Source: a bacterium
Lineage (GTDB): Bacteria; Verrucomicrobiota; Kiritimatiellia; RFP12; UBA1067
Direction: 5' to 3'
Assembly: GCA_030537465.1 (NCBI GenBank)
Contig: JAUNMP010000022.1
Location: forward strand, 1-37,914
DNA: 37,914 bases
In this document: in pieces, positions 10,101-17,593 of the stretch
How positions within the stretch are numbered: the stretch's first letter is position 1
Layout: every line of letters starts with the position of its first letter
Notes under the pieces: model-generated
What the model was told of the DNA's origin: nothing
What the model saw: only the letters and a program-made list of their open reading frames with translations
Databases searched by the model: none
Program-made: the position numbers and the translations under genes

Positions 10101-10581
10101 GCTCTCAAAGACCTGCGGAGTGAAAGCCTCGCTCCCCTCCGAGGAGCAGTGGGAATGGGCCGCGCGCGCAGGCACGGATACGCCATTCCCGTGGGGCGGA
10201 CTCGATGACGATTTCTCAAAGTTCGCCAACTTCGCGGACCGCAACGCACGCTTCATCTATTCAACCTGGGACGCCGCCGCCTGTATCCAGACGCGTCGTC
10301 CCTACCCGCCCGAGCTCAACTACCCCCTCCACGAGGAACGCTTCGAGGACGACTGGTTTTCGCTCAACTTCGTCGGCCGCACGAACTGCAACCGCTGGGG
10401 GCTCTACGACATGCACGGCAACGCAGCCGAATGGACAAAGACGACGCACGGCGGCAAAGCCGTCGTGCGTGGAGGGTCCTTCGCCTCGCGTCCCCGCGAC
10501 GCCACGAGCTCCTTCAAGCTCCATTACCTTCCCTGGCAGAAGGTCTTCGACGTCGGATTCCGCGTGATGCTGGAGGAATAG
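7162..10581 (+). CDS. Exported di-heme HzsA-like protein with C-terminal FGE-like (SUMF1) domain, copy 2
   Basis: 1139 residues, colinear with the protein at 252-3824 along its whole length. The ATG at 7162 opens a clear signal peptide (FLFGLLLACHLVCA); an earlier in-frame ATG at 7123 would put a hydrophilic stretch before it. Heme motifs are CTGCH near residue 636 and CASCH near 688. The FGE-like domain starts near 889 and ends RGGSFASRPRDATSSF, again without the two catalytic cysteines. Relative to copy 1 it has two low-complexity linkers: after the second heme motif (DNA heptads at 9253-9273) and before the FGE-like domain (Pro/Asn/Ser-rich, DNA near 9661-9725). It is transcribed away from the GH127 unit and ends 4 bases from the convergent Gfo/Idh gene. 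Function is unknown. Confidence 0.85.
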   Translation: MRPVFLFGLLLACHLVCAETLSANDLQRLREDAQRFNSVAARLAVDDLAQDPSYDAPRHRAAVEALAAKRTWVLDHLNPTNEEGRAEAVALVQGFRRALLANHRLDCDRILCVRRRLENPIWPKAEKPGGSDYPYTKRGLSRKLGLLGLNAHNHMDLNRTGFTNDITVISDLRGTPSFTSLYQPRDTSIVRDLDLDFDASRILFTSSRGTNNLLGVYEIKVEGGEKISVDRTQSPVLVSPAKHLDVQWWDACYLPNRDQIILLGTGAYQFLPCEDGNFPMCVLYRMDRKTGEAIQLTFEQDSDYTPTVLNDGRVCYTRWEYSDLQHYFSRELMTMNPDGVGQLALYGSGSYFPTFFCGTRSIPGDPHRLVMMAGGHHGRAEHGRMLLLDPTLARKYPVIYDPPDRTWGPPLHTFRLPTQTLPANQTGFIHEFPGRGKPVEGDIADLQVDNQFARGKPYFAHPWPLGGNYFLASAKTSEEGRFGIYLVDTFDNMVLIAEADDGALFEPILLAPRTRPPVIPDRRVKGARTCTVHIADIYEGPGLADVPRGTVKKLRVFAYHFCYHRTGGHVSMGLDRAEAGWDVKRVLGTVEVESDGSVCFEMPANTPVSFQPLDADGAAVQLMRSWTVGMPGERVSCTGCHEDNRTSVATGRRLADKRPIQKIIPPDADGPRPWGFATELHPHLVASCASCHQSSSTLQHSTFNLSTPESAYRFLHPYIRRGGAESELQVLNPLEFHASTSPLVQMLRKGHHGARLSETGWRQLFTWIDLNAPFRGKWGPTAFKTDSFIVGCTNQVDRRKSLNLEYASINDDPEADYDRYAALVASRGPLPKVPPIPEPNNPSSTQSPNSTIPHWPLSPLEAADAQLGAIHEIAPVTTRTLILDAGNHMTFRRIPAGMFVMGSTNGCPDEATRVVTIDRPFWLSEMEVDNAQYHAFDPTHDSRAQDQYGFDQVMPGHIGNHRRQPVVRVSRNEADAFCAWLSKTCGVKASLPSEEQWEWAARAGTDTPFPWGGLDDDFSKFANFADRNARFIYSTWDAAACIQTRRPYPPELNYPLHEERFEDDWFSLNFVGRTNCNRWGLYDMHGNAAEWTKTTHGGKAVVRGGSFASRPRDATSSFKLHYLPWQKVFDVGFRVMLEE
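9253..9273 (+). repeat. Three tandem heptads inside a coding linker
   Basis: CTTCAAC, ATTCAAC and CTTCAAC follow each other without gaps, adding exactly seven codons. The linker is absent from the paralogue. The units resemble those of the intergenic heptad array at 33006-33047. Confidence 0.6.
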
Positions 10582-10585
10582 CCGA

Positions 10586-11977
10586 TCAGGCCTTCTTCTC
10601 GGGAGCCGCGGGCACCGAAGCCGAGGGACGCGGCGGGACCTTGAAGTCCTCGGGCTTGAAGTAATGCGTCTTGCGCGAATCGGCGGAGACGTTCGCCGCG
10701 AGCACCGCGACAGCGCTCTCGTACGCAAGCTCGGCCGGACAGTTGAGCTTCTCGCCGTGACGGCACGCCGCGAAGAAGTTCTCGAGGTGCGGCATGTGCG
10801 CGGGCTTGTTCAGCTCGATCGGCAGCGGATTGCCGTTCGCGAGCGCGGAGATGCGGGTGTCGACTTCCACGTTCTTCGAGACTTCCTTCTTAATCTTGTC
10901 ATCGGCGCCGGGAAGAATCCAACCCTTGTCGACGAAGGCCTGCCATTCCTGGTCGGTCCAACCACCGCCGCGGAGCTCGCGCTGCACGGTGTTGCCGCGC
11001 GCGGAGATCTCGGCGATCGTGAGCGACGCGTGCGTGCCCATGAACTGCTCGTAGAAGCCGCCGCGGGCGTTGGAGGAGATCACCTGGTAGTAGGCCTCGT
11101 TCTTGGTACCATCCGGCATCTGGAACTCATAGAGGCACATCACGCGGTCATAGGCCTGGCGGCGCGGCGAGAACGCGTCCTTGCCGCCGATCGCCGTCAC
11201 GGAGCTCGGAGGCACGCCCCAGGCCCAGATGAAGAGGTCGATCTGGTGCGAACCGAGGTCCACCATCGAGCCACCGCCGTACTTGTAGAACCAGCGCCAG
11301 TTGTGGAACTGCTCGGGGTTCGTGTAGCCGTACTTGTCGAGCACGGACTGCTTCGGCGGCTTCTTGTAGGTGAAGAACGGCGCGAGGGAACGGTTCCACT
11401 GCGCATACGCGGTCGTGATGCGACCGAGCATGTTGGGGACGACCGTCTCGAAGCAGTGGCGGTAGCGCGGATTCGAACGGCGCTGGTGGCCGATCTGGAG
11501 CAGCTTGCCCGTCTCCTGCTGCACGCGGCACATCTCGGCCGCGAGCTCGAGGCGGTTGGACATCTCCTTCTCGCAGTAGACGTGCTTGCCGGCGCGCAGA
11601 CAGGCGCTCGTGTGCTCGCAGTGCATCCAGTCCGGCGTCGCCACGACGACCGCGTCGATGTTCTTGTCTTCCTTCTCAAGCATCTCACGGTAGTCTTCGT
11701 ACGTCTTCACGTCGTGACCGTAGCCCTTGAAGAAGGCCTTTGCGCGCTGCTGTTCAAACTTCCAGATGTCGCAGACGGCACGCACGCGCACGCCGGGGAT
11801 ACGAACGAGCGAAGCGGAGAGCACCTTGCCCTCGGCGCCAAAGCCAATCAGCGCCACGTTGATCGTGTCGTCCTTGGGACCGATCGTGATGTCGTCGGCA
11901 TGCAGAATGTTGAAGCTCGGCAGGAACGTGGACGCCACGGCGGCGCCCTTCATGAAGTTACGGCGATTGAGTTCCAT
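10586..11977 (-). CDS. Tat-exported Gfo/Idh/MocA family oxidoreductase
   Basis: 463 residues. NRRNFMKGAAVAS at the N-terminus is a twin-arginine signal. A Rossmann segment follows (VALIGFGAEGKV), then AVVVATPDWMH and the substrate-domain signature VYCEKEMSNRL, where the catalytic Lys is kept but the usual Pro after it is Glu. The C-terminal half carries GGGSMVDLGSHQIDL, typical of the family. Such exported members usually hold their nicotinamide cofactor tightly and act on glycosides or oxidised sugars; GH109 glycosidases are one known example. The exact reaction cannot be read here. AAGGAA lies 7 bases upstream of the ATG, and the gene has its own promoter at 12009-12037. It ends 4 bases from the convergent gene. 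Confidence 0.9.
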   Translation of the reverse strand: MELNRRNFMKGAAVASTFLPSFNILHADDITIGPKDDTINVALIGFGAEGKVLSASLVRIPGVRVRAVCDIWKFEQQRAKAFFKGYGHDVKTYEDYREMLEKEDKNIDAVVVATPDWMHCEHTSACLRAGKHVYCEKEMSNRLELAAEMCRVQQETGKLLQIGHQRRSNPRYRHCFETVVPNMLGRITTAYAQWNRSLAPFFTYKKPPKQSVLDKYGYTNPEQFHNWRWFYKYGGGSMVDLGSHQIDLFIWAWGVPPSSVTAIGGKDAFSPRRQAYDRVMCLYEFQMPDGTKNEAYYQVISSNARGGFYEQFMGTHASLTIAEISARGNTVQRELRGGGWTDQEWQAFVDKGWILPGADDKIKKEVSKNVEVDTRISALANGNPLPIELNKPAHMPHLENFFAACRHGEKLNCPAELAYESAVAVLAANVSADSRKTHYFKPEDFKVPPRPSASVPAAPEKKA

Positions 11978-12008
11978 CTGTCTTCCTTATTGTCTGGAAA
12001 TTTCGGCC

Positions 12009-12037
12009 ATTATAGCAAAGACCTGCGGGTATGACAA
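12009..12037 (-). promoter_or_regulatory. Near-consensus sigma70 promoter of the Gfo/Idh/MocA gene
   Basis: On the minus strand TTGTCA (12037-12032), a 17-base spacer and TATAAT (12014-12009) form an almost perfect promoter with a TGC extension of the -10. It starts 13 bases after the ETF-QO stop codon. Expected leader is about 25 bases. Confidence 0.75.
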
Positions 12038-12049
12038 TTCACCGCCACA

Positions 12050-13672
12050 TCACATGCGGGTGTAGCGGGGGCCGTCGCCGCCCTGCGGGAACGTCCAGTC
12101 GACATTGCCATAGGGGCACTTGATGCGACAGGTCTTGCAGTGGAGGCAGTTGGAGAAGTCGATCTGCAGCCTTCCACCCTCCGCCTCGTCGCGGCGATAG
12201 GCCTCGGCGGGACAGAACCGCGTGCACGGCGAACCGAACTTCACCTCGCATTCGGCACACTTCGCAGCATCCTTGATCTTCAGATGGCAAGTCTGGTCCT
12301 CTTCGTGGATCGTTCCGGACATGAAGACGTCCGTGAGACGGTCCGGCTGGCACGGCGAGGACTCGACATCGTCCGCGAACTCCTGCGCAAGCTTCGCACG
12401 GTCGAGCGGGCGCAACGTCGTCGCATCCCCCTCGTCGCAGCCTGGCACGCGGAAATTCGGGAATTTTCCGAACGTCATCCACGCGAGGCCCGCCGCCATC
12501 ACGCCATACGGCATGCCGAAGGAGAACGACGCACGGACATTGCGCACGCGCTCCATCTCCTTCCACCCGGAAGTCGCCTGGAGCCTTCTGAGATAATCTT
12601 CGCCAATCTCCGCGTCTCCGCGACTCTGCGTGAGGCCTTCCAGGATCGCCTCCGCTGCGGCAATGCCACTTTGGAGTGCGATGTGCACGCCCTTGATGCG
12701 CAACGAGTCCAGCAACCCAGCACCGTCGCCGACGATCAGGCAGCCAGGAGCATACGGCTTCGGCACGGCGAAGAATCCGCCCTCGGGGATGACCTTCGCG
12801 CCATAGGCCACGGTCTTGCCGCCCTTGATGTGCGGAGCAACCGCACTTGACGCCTTGAACCGACGGAACAGGCGGAACGGGTCGATCTCCGCCCGCGCGT
12901 AGTCGAGTCCGTAGGCGTAGCCAACCATCACCTGCGTTTCGGAGACATGGTAGACGAATCCACCACCATAGGTGTTGAAGTCCGCCGGCCAGCCAAAGGT
13001 GTGCATCACCTCACCGGCGGTCTGCGTGCCCGCCGGGACCTCGATTAGCTCTTTGATGCCGATCGCATAGGTCTGTGGACGCACCCCTTCGAGCTTCTTC
13101 TCGGCGATGAGCTTCTCCGTGAGGATGCCGCAGCCCCCCTCGGCCAGGACCACGGTCTTTGCGCGGATCTCCTCGGAGGCCAGATAGTTGGACTTCTTCT
13201 GGCCGTTCTTGTCGAGGCCCTTCTCGCCCGTCCGCGCGCCGACGATCTGTCCTTTTTCCTCGACGAGGGCGGTTACGGCATAGCCCGTATAGACCTCCGC
13301 ACCGGCCTTCTGCGCAATCTGGCAGAGCCAAGCGGTCACCTTCGTGAGCGAAACGACGGGATAGCCCTTGGAACTCATCATCGGCGGCACCCACGGAATC
13401 GGCAACGAGAGCCCTCTCGTGAAGTTGCAGCGGAAGGACTCCTTGCACACCTTCGCCTCGCAGGGCATCTGGGAGATTTCCTCATCCGTCAGCAGGGCCC
13501 TGAGTCCGCTCGGGTCGACGATGGCGCCGGAGAGCACGTGCGAACCAGGGGAACGGCCCTTGTCGAGTACAACGACACGAGGCTTGTTCCCCTTCGCCTT
13601 ACGCAGCAGGGCGATGGCTGTCGCGAGTCCGGCCGGACCCGCACCCACGATCAGGATATCTGTCTCAATCAT
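12050..13672 (-). CDS. Electron transfer flavoprotein:quinone oxidoreductase (FixC-FixX fusion)
   Basis: 540 residues. The N-terminus is a dinucleotide-binding motif (DILIVGAGPAGLATA) followed by SHVLSGAIVDP, as in ETF-QO and FixC. The last 80 residues form a FixX-like ferredoxin with CAEC...SPC and CLHCKTCRIKCPYGN. The protein would take electrons from reduced ETF and pass them through FAD and a 4Fe-4S cluster to membrane quinone. Its ATG overlaps the stop of etfA by four bases (ATGA), so expression is coupled to the ETF. A flavin oxidoreductase of a bifurcating Fix/EtfABCX complex is the alternative reading. Confidence 0.9.
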   Translation of the reverse strand: MIETDILIVGAGPAGLATAIALLRKAKGNKPRVVVLDKGRSPGSHVLSGAIVDPSGLRALLTDEEISQMPCEAKVCKESFRCNFTRGLSLPIPWVPPMMSSKGYPVVSLTKVTAWLCQIAQKAGAEVYTGYAVTALVEEKGQIVGARTGEKGLDKNGQKKSNYLASEEIRAKTVVLAEGGCGILTEKLIAEKKLEGVRPQTYAIGIKELIEVPAGTQTAGEVMHTFGWPADFNTYGGGFVYHVSETQVMVGYAYGLDYARAEIDPFRLFRRFKASSAVAPHIKGGKTVAYGAKVIPEGGFFAVPKPYAPGCLIVGDGAGLLDSLRIKGVHIALQSGIAAAEAILEGLTQSRGDAEIGEDYLRRLQATSGWKEMERVRNVRASFSFGMPYGVMAAGLAWMTFGKFPNFRVPGCDEGDATTLRPLDRAKLAQEFADDVESSPCQPDRLTDVFMSGTIHEEDQTCHLKIKDAAKCAECEVKFGSPCTRFCPAEAYRRDEAEGGRLQIDFSNCLHCKTCRIKCPYGNVDWTFPQGGDGPRYTRM

Positions 13673-14913
13673 TTCTCAAGCTCCTTGATCAACGCGGGAA
13701 GAATCTCGAAGAGGTCGCCGACGATACCGAGGTCGGCGACACCGAAGATCGGCGCGTTGGGATCCGAGTTGACGGCGATGATCGTATCCGCGCCGCGGAT
13801 ACCCTCCAGATGCTGGATGGCGCCGGAGATGCCGAAGCAGAGGTACAACTTCGGGGCCACGGTCTTGCCTGTCTGCCCGACCTGGCGGGAGACCTTGCAC
13901 CAGCCCGCGTCGACACAGGCGCGGGAGCATGCGACCTCGCCGCCAAGCAGTTCGGCAAGACGGAAGAGAAGCTTGAAGTTCTCCTCCTTCTTGAGTCCGC
14001 GTCCGCCGGAAATCAAAACATCGTGCGCAGCGATGTCGATCGCATCCACGTCCTTCACCACCTGGACGAGCTTCGTCTGCGGCGCGATGAGCTTGAGCGC
14101 CTCCAGGAGCACCGTGCCCTTCCGCTTCGAATCGGGCGGAGCCTTCTTGAAGACCTTCGGCCGCACCGTCGCCATCTGCGGACGGTGGTTCGGCGTCATG
14201 ATGGTGGCCATGATGTTGCCGCCGAAGGCCGGACGCGTCTGATGCAGGAGCATCTGCAGAGCCCCAGTGTCCTTGTTCTTCGTCTCCTCGACCTTCAACA
14301 TCGTACAGTCAGCCGTGAGACCTGTGCGGACCTTGACGGCGACGCGCGCGAAGAACGCACGGCCGATGGCCGTCGCGCCGGCGAGGATGACCTCGGGCTT
14401 CCGCTTCTCGATGAGCTGGCTCACGGCGTCCACGTAGACGTTCGCCTCGTAGTCGGCGAGTGTCGGGTCGTCCACCTTGTAGACGACGTCCGCGCCCGCG
14501 GCGATAAGCGACTGCTCGACGGCGGCGGGAAGTCCGCTTCCGAGTACAATCGCGCAGAGCTTCGCGCCGGCACCGCGCTGGGCCTTTAGCTCCAGTCCCT
14601 TCGAAAGCAGTTCATAGGCGACCTCCGCGACCTCGCCGTGGTTCTGTTCGGCGAAGACCCAGATGTCCTTGAACTGATCGATGTCGGCCGTGCCGTAGAT
14701 CTGCTGCCTGACCTCGCTGATCGCCTTGAAAGGACATCCCTTCACGCAGGCGCTGCAGGCCTTGCAGGCGCTGGGATCGACTTCCGCGAGCTTGCCGGGC
14801 TTGTTGACGCCAGGAGCGTCGACCATCTTCAGAGCCCCGAACCCGCAGCCCTTCACGCATTTGCCGCAACCCTTGCAGAGCTTGGGGTCGATGAAAATCG
14901 GTGCGTCCGCCAT
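13669..14913 (-). CDS. etfA: Electron transfer flavoprotein alpha subunit with N-terminal 2[4Fe-4S] ferredoxin
   Basis: 414 residues. Residues 13-23 and 50-60 each hold a complete CxxCxxCxxxC cluster motif, giving a two-cluster ferredoxin before the ETF-alpha body. The C-terminal FAD site is canonical: QVGQTGKTVAPKLYL, FGISGAIQH, IIAVNSDPNAPIF and AD near the end. Ferredoxin-extended alpha subunits are known from electron-bifurcating or confurcating ETFs (for example CarE, lactate dehydrogenase ETFs). The ATG shares its A with the TGA of etfB (TGATG); a GTG one codon upstream is possible. Forms a coupled block etfB-etfA-ETF-QO. Confidence 0.92.
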   Translation of the reverse strand: MADAPIFIDPKLCKGCGKCVKGCGFGALKMVDAPGVNKPGKLAEVDPSACKACSACVKGCPFKAISEVRQQIYGTADIDQFKDIWVFAEQNHGEVAEVAYELLSKGLELKAQRGAGAKLCAIVLGSGLPAAVEQSLIAAGADVVYKVDDPTLADYEANVYVDAVSQLIEKRKPEVILAGATAIGRAFFARVAVKVRTGLTADCTMLKVEETKNKDTGALQMLLHQTRPAFGGNIMATIMTPNHRPQMATVRPKVFKKAPPDSKRKGTVLLEALKLIAPQTKLVQVVKDVDAIDIAAHDVLISGGRGLKKEENFKLLFRLAELLGGEVACSRACVDAGWCKVSRQVGQTGKTVAPKLYLCFGISGAIQHLEGIRGADTIIAVNSDPNAPIFGVADLGIVGDLFEILPALIKELEK

Positions 14914-15716
14914 CACTTCACCAGCCCTTTCTTCGCGAGGAAGTCCACAATCGTCTTTGCGCCCATCGCGGCATCGCCGCGCGCGTCCACCTTCTCGCCT
15001 CCCCCCTTCGTGGGAGGTGGGAAGATCGTAACCACCTTCGTGGGAGATCCCTTGAGCCCGATGCGGATCGGGTCAGCGGCAATCGTCTTCTCGTCCATGA
15101 CGGTGATGTCGGCTTTCGCAGCCTTCATCCAACCGGCAAGCGGCGCATAGCGGGGCGTCGAAGCCTCCTTCAGCACCGTCATCACGCAGGGGAAAGTTCC
15201 TTCGATGACGTGTTCTCCGTCGTCCATCACCGTCCTGGCGCGGAAAGACTTGCCATCCTTCGTCTCAAGGTCCCTGAGGTATGTCAGCAACGGCACCTGC
15301 AGGAACTCGGAGACACCGGGGCCCACCTGGGCCGTGTCGCCGTCGATTGCCTGCTTGCCAAAGAGCACCAGGTCGGGCGTCACGCCATCACAGGCCTTCT
15401 TGATGGCCTGCGAAAGCGTATATGACGTCGCCAGCGTGTCCGCACCACCGAAGGCGCGGGACGAAACAAGTACCGCGTCGTCCGCGCCGCGCGCGAGGGC
15501 CTCGCGGAGCACGACGGCCGCCTGGGGCGGACCCATCGTGACCACAGTGACCCGAGCGCCCAGTCTGTCCTTCAGGCGCAACCCCTCCTCGAGGGCGTAC
15601 TCATCGAACGGATTGACGATGGACTCGACACCCTCGCGCATGAGGGTGTTGGTCTTGGGGTTGATCCGGACGTTCGTGGTGTCCGGAACCTGTTTGACGC
15701 AGACAACGACGTGCAT
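14913..15716 (-). CDS. etfB: Electron transfer flavoprotein beta subunit
   Basis: 267 residues from ATG 15716 (MHVVVCVKQVPDTTNVR), the normal family start; the frame is open further upstream but not family-like. VNPFDEYALEEGLRL and GKQAIDGDTAQVGP mark the nucleotide-binding regions of a canonical EtfB. Near the C-terminus a Pro/Gly-rich segment (FPPPTKGGGEK) is encoded by two 12-base direct repeats at 15005-15016 and 15035-15046. It begins 7 bases after the aldose 1-epimerase stop. Pairs with the ferredoxin-extended EtfA that follows. Confidence 0.93.
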   Translation of the reverse strand: MHVVVCVKQVPDTTNVRINPKTNTLMREGVESIVNPFDEYALEEGLRLKDRLGARVTVVTMGPPQAAVVLREALARGADDAVLVSSRAFGGADTLATSYTLSQAIKKACDGVTPDLVLFGKQAIDGDTAQVGPGVSEFLQVPLLTYLRDLETKDGKSFRARTVMDDGEHVIEGTFPCVMTVLKEASTPRYAPLAGWMKAAKADITVMDEKTIAADPIRIGLKGSPTKVVTIFPPPTKGGGEKVDARGDAAMGAKTIVDFLAKKGLVK

Positions 15717-15723
15717 ATTCGCC

Positions 15724-16983
15724 TTACTTCGAGACGCTGAAGCGATACTCGGTGTGAGACCTGAACGTCTCGCCCGGACGGAGGACCGTGGACGGGAAGT
15801 CAGGATGGTTCGGAGAATCCGGGAAGTGCTGCGTCTCGAGCGCCACACCGGCGAACTGACAGAGGTTCTTGCCCGCGGCCTTCGCAGGGACCTTGTCCGT
15901 CATGTTCTGCGCACCGTACATCTGCATGCCGGGCTCGGTCGTCCAGATCTCCATCGTACGACCGGAGACGGGATCACGCATCTTGCAGGCGGGCTTCAGC
16001 ACGCCGGTCTTGCCGCGCAGCACGAAGTTGTGGTCGTACCAGTTGTCCATCGGCGCGAGCGCCTTCTCCGCCTTCATCCAGTCGGCCTTGGCGCCAATCG
16101 GGCGCAGCTCCGTGAAGTCGAAGCCCGTGCCCTTGACCGGCGCGTTGACCGTCGGGATCAAACCCGCCGTCGTCTGCGTATACTGGTCGGCGAAGATCTG
16201 GAGCTCCTGGTTGAGCACGTTGCCGCTCGACTCGCCCGCCAGGTTCCAGTAGGAGTGGTGCGTGAGATTGAGAATCGTGGGCTTGTCCGTCGTGGCCTCG
16301 TAGTCGATCGACCAGACGTTGTCCGGACGCACCATGTACCGAACCTTGCACGTCACCGTGCCAGGGAAGCCCATCTCACCGTCCTTTGAGACGTAGGTGA
16401 GTTCAAGTCCCTGGATCGGGCCGCGGTTGAGCGGACGCGCCTGCCACACCTTCTTGTCCCAACCCTCGGGGCCACCATGCAGATTGCAGTGACGGGCGGC
16501 CTTCTCCTCGTTGATCGGCAGCTGGTACTCCTTGTCGTCGATCTTGAACTTGCCGTCGGCGATGCGATTGCCGAAGCGCCCGATCAGCGTGCCCATCGAG
16601 AACCCCAGCGTCTCGTATTCGCCCGGCGTGTTCCAGCCCAGCGTGACGTCCGCAAGGTTTCCGAACTTGTCCGGCGCATAGCAACGCACCAGGCGGCCAC
16701 CGTAGTCGGAGATATCGAGGATGAGACCGCCGGCGCCCTGCAGGCGATAGATCTTCACTGGCGTGCCGTCCTTGAGCTTTCCAAACGGAATCACCTTGCC
16801 GCGCATCATCGGTCCACGCAGGACACGGTCACCCGGCATGCGGCGAGCGTGCTTGCGGACAGGGACGGCGGGCTTGGCCGCGGCTTCAGCCGATTTGGCC
16901 GTCTCTGCGGGTTTCGGCGCGTCCTGCGCCACGCACATGCAGGCCGTGAGGGCCGCGCACATCGAAATCATCAACGTCTTCAT
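15724..16983 (-). CDS. galM: Exported aldose 1-epimerase (galactose mutarotase)
   Basis: 419 residues, longer than cytoplasmic GalM because of a signal peptide and an Ala/Lys/Pro linker of about 50 residues. LTAC at residues 12-15 could be a lipobox, though cleavage after CVA is also possible. Family signatures are IGRFGNRIADGKF, HCNLHGG, THHSYWNLAG (catalytic His), NWYDHNF and ALETQHFPDSPNHPDF with the catalytic Glu. It would interconvert sugar anomers outside the cytoplasm. AAGGAG sits 8 bases before the ATG. Its position between two ETF blocks and downstream of a GMC dehydrogenase suggests it supplies the right anomer to sugar oxidation (inference). Confidence 0.92.
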   Translation of the reverse strand: MKTLMISMCAALTACMCVAQDAPKPAETAKSAEAAAKPAVPVRKHARRMPGDRVLRGPMMRGKVIPFGKLKDGTPVKIYRLQGAGGLILDISDYGGRLVRCYAPDKFGNLADVTLGWNTPGEYETLGFSMGTLIGRFGNRIADGKFKIDDKEYQLPINEEKAARHCNLHGGPEGWDKKVWQARPLNRGPIQGLELTYVSKDGEMGFPGTVTCKVRYMVRPDNVWSIDYEATTDKPTILNLTHHSYWNLAGESSGNVLNQELQIFADQYTQTTAGLIPTVNAPVKGTGFDFTELRPIGAKADWMKAEKALAPMDNWYDHNFVLRGKTGVLKPACKMRDPVSGRTMEIWTTEPGMQMYGAQNMTDKVPAKAAGKNLCQFAGVALETQHFPDSPNHPDFPSTVLRPGETFRSHTEYRFSVSK

Positions 16984-17042
16984 ATCATTTCTCCTTTTTT
17001 AAATCTGAACCATAAAACGACCTGTCCGTCCATGATTCGAGG

Positions 17043-17552
17043 TCAACCCTTGAAAATCACGAACTTACGCACGAAGAAGTTCACCAGGAACGAGACCACC
17101 ACCTCAACCACGACCGCCAGGGTCGTCATCAGTCCAAAACCATCGATCAACACCTTCATCACACCCAGCGCGATCGCAGTGGCAATCGTCGCCGTGCCGA
17201 AGAACATGCCGAACTCGACGTACCAGCGGTATCTCCCGGGCTTGAACACAAACCAACGGTTCATCAGCCAGCAGAAGATGTTCGCAAGGACGAAACCCAC
17301 GGCGGTGTCTACGGCCGCGAGCGTTCCCCGGGCCGCATACCAGGCCTCCTCGCCCGTGAACGTCGCGGCGGGAAAGCCGAGCAGCTTTACAGCCCAGTCG
17401 TCCGAAGTCAAACATCTCAGCCAGCATGCGGCGAGCATATAGAAGATGCCCGTCTGCACGCAGGTCGACGCAACACCAATCACGCCGTACTTGACAAACT
17501 GCGCAACCGGTCCCGCGTCGTGCGAGAGAAATCTGGCGATCGAATTCTTCAT
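17043..17552 (-). CDS. GtrA-like four-helix membrane protein
   Basis: 169 residues. The ATG at 17552 gives MKNSIARFLSH, then four hydrophobic segments (near 20-42, 85-100, 112-132 and 140-158). QFVKYGVIGVAST at the start and ANIFCWLMNRWFVF in the middle are characteristic of the GtrA/DPMS family, which works in lipid-linked sugar translocation or cell-surface glycosylation. No strong Shine-Dalgarno is visible. It lies 41 bases after the divergent etfA-like gene, on the same strand. Confidence 0.85.
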   Translation of the reverse strand: MKNSIARFLSHDAGPVAQFVKYGVIGVASTCVQTGIFYMLAACWLRCLTSDDWAVKLLGFPAATFTGEEAWYAARGTLAAVDTAVGFVLANIFCWLMNRWFVFKPGRYRWYVEFGMFFGTATIATAIALGVMKVLIDGFGLMTTLAVVVEVVVSFLVNFFVRKFVIFKG

Positions 17553-17593
17553 CGAATCGGTTGTTCTAGATTTCGGGTTGAAGGCTTCGTCTT

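Noticed and set aside
252..10581. Real hydrazine synthase or sulfatase-maturation function for the two large di-heme proteins
   Set aside because: No other hydrazine synthase subunit or anammox gene is present, no sulfatase gene is in the window, and both FGE-like domains lack the catalytic cysteine pair.
12038..12060. Terminator after ETF-QO
   Set aside because: Only mismatched short pairings and direct repeats of TGCGGGT are seen; no stable stem with a T-run, so read-through into the Gfo/Idh gene is possible.
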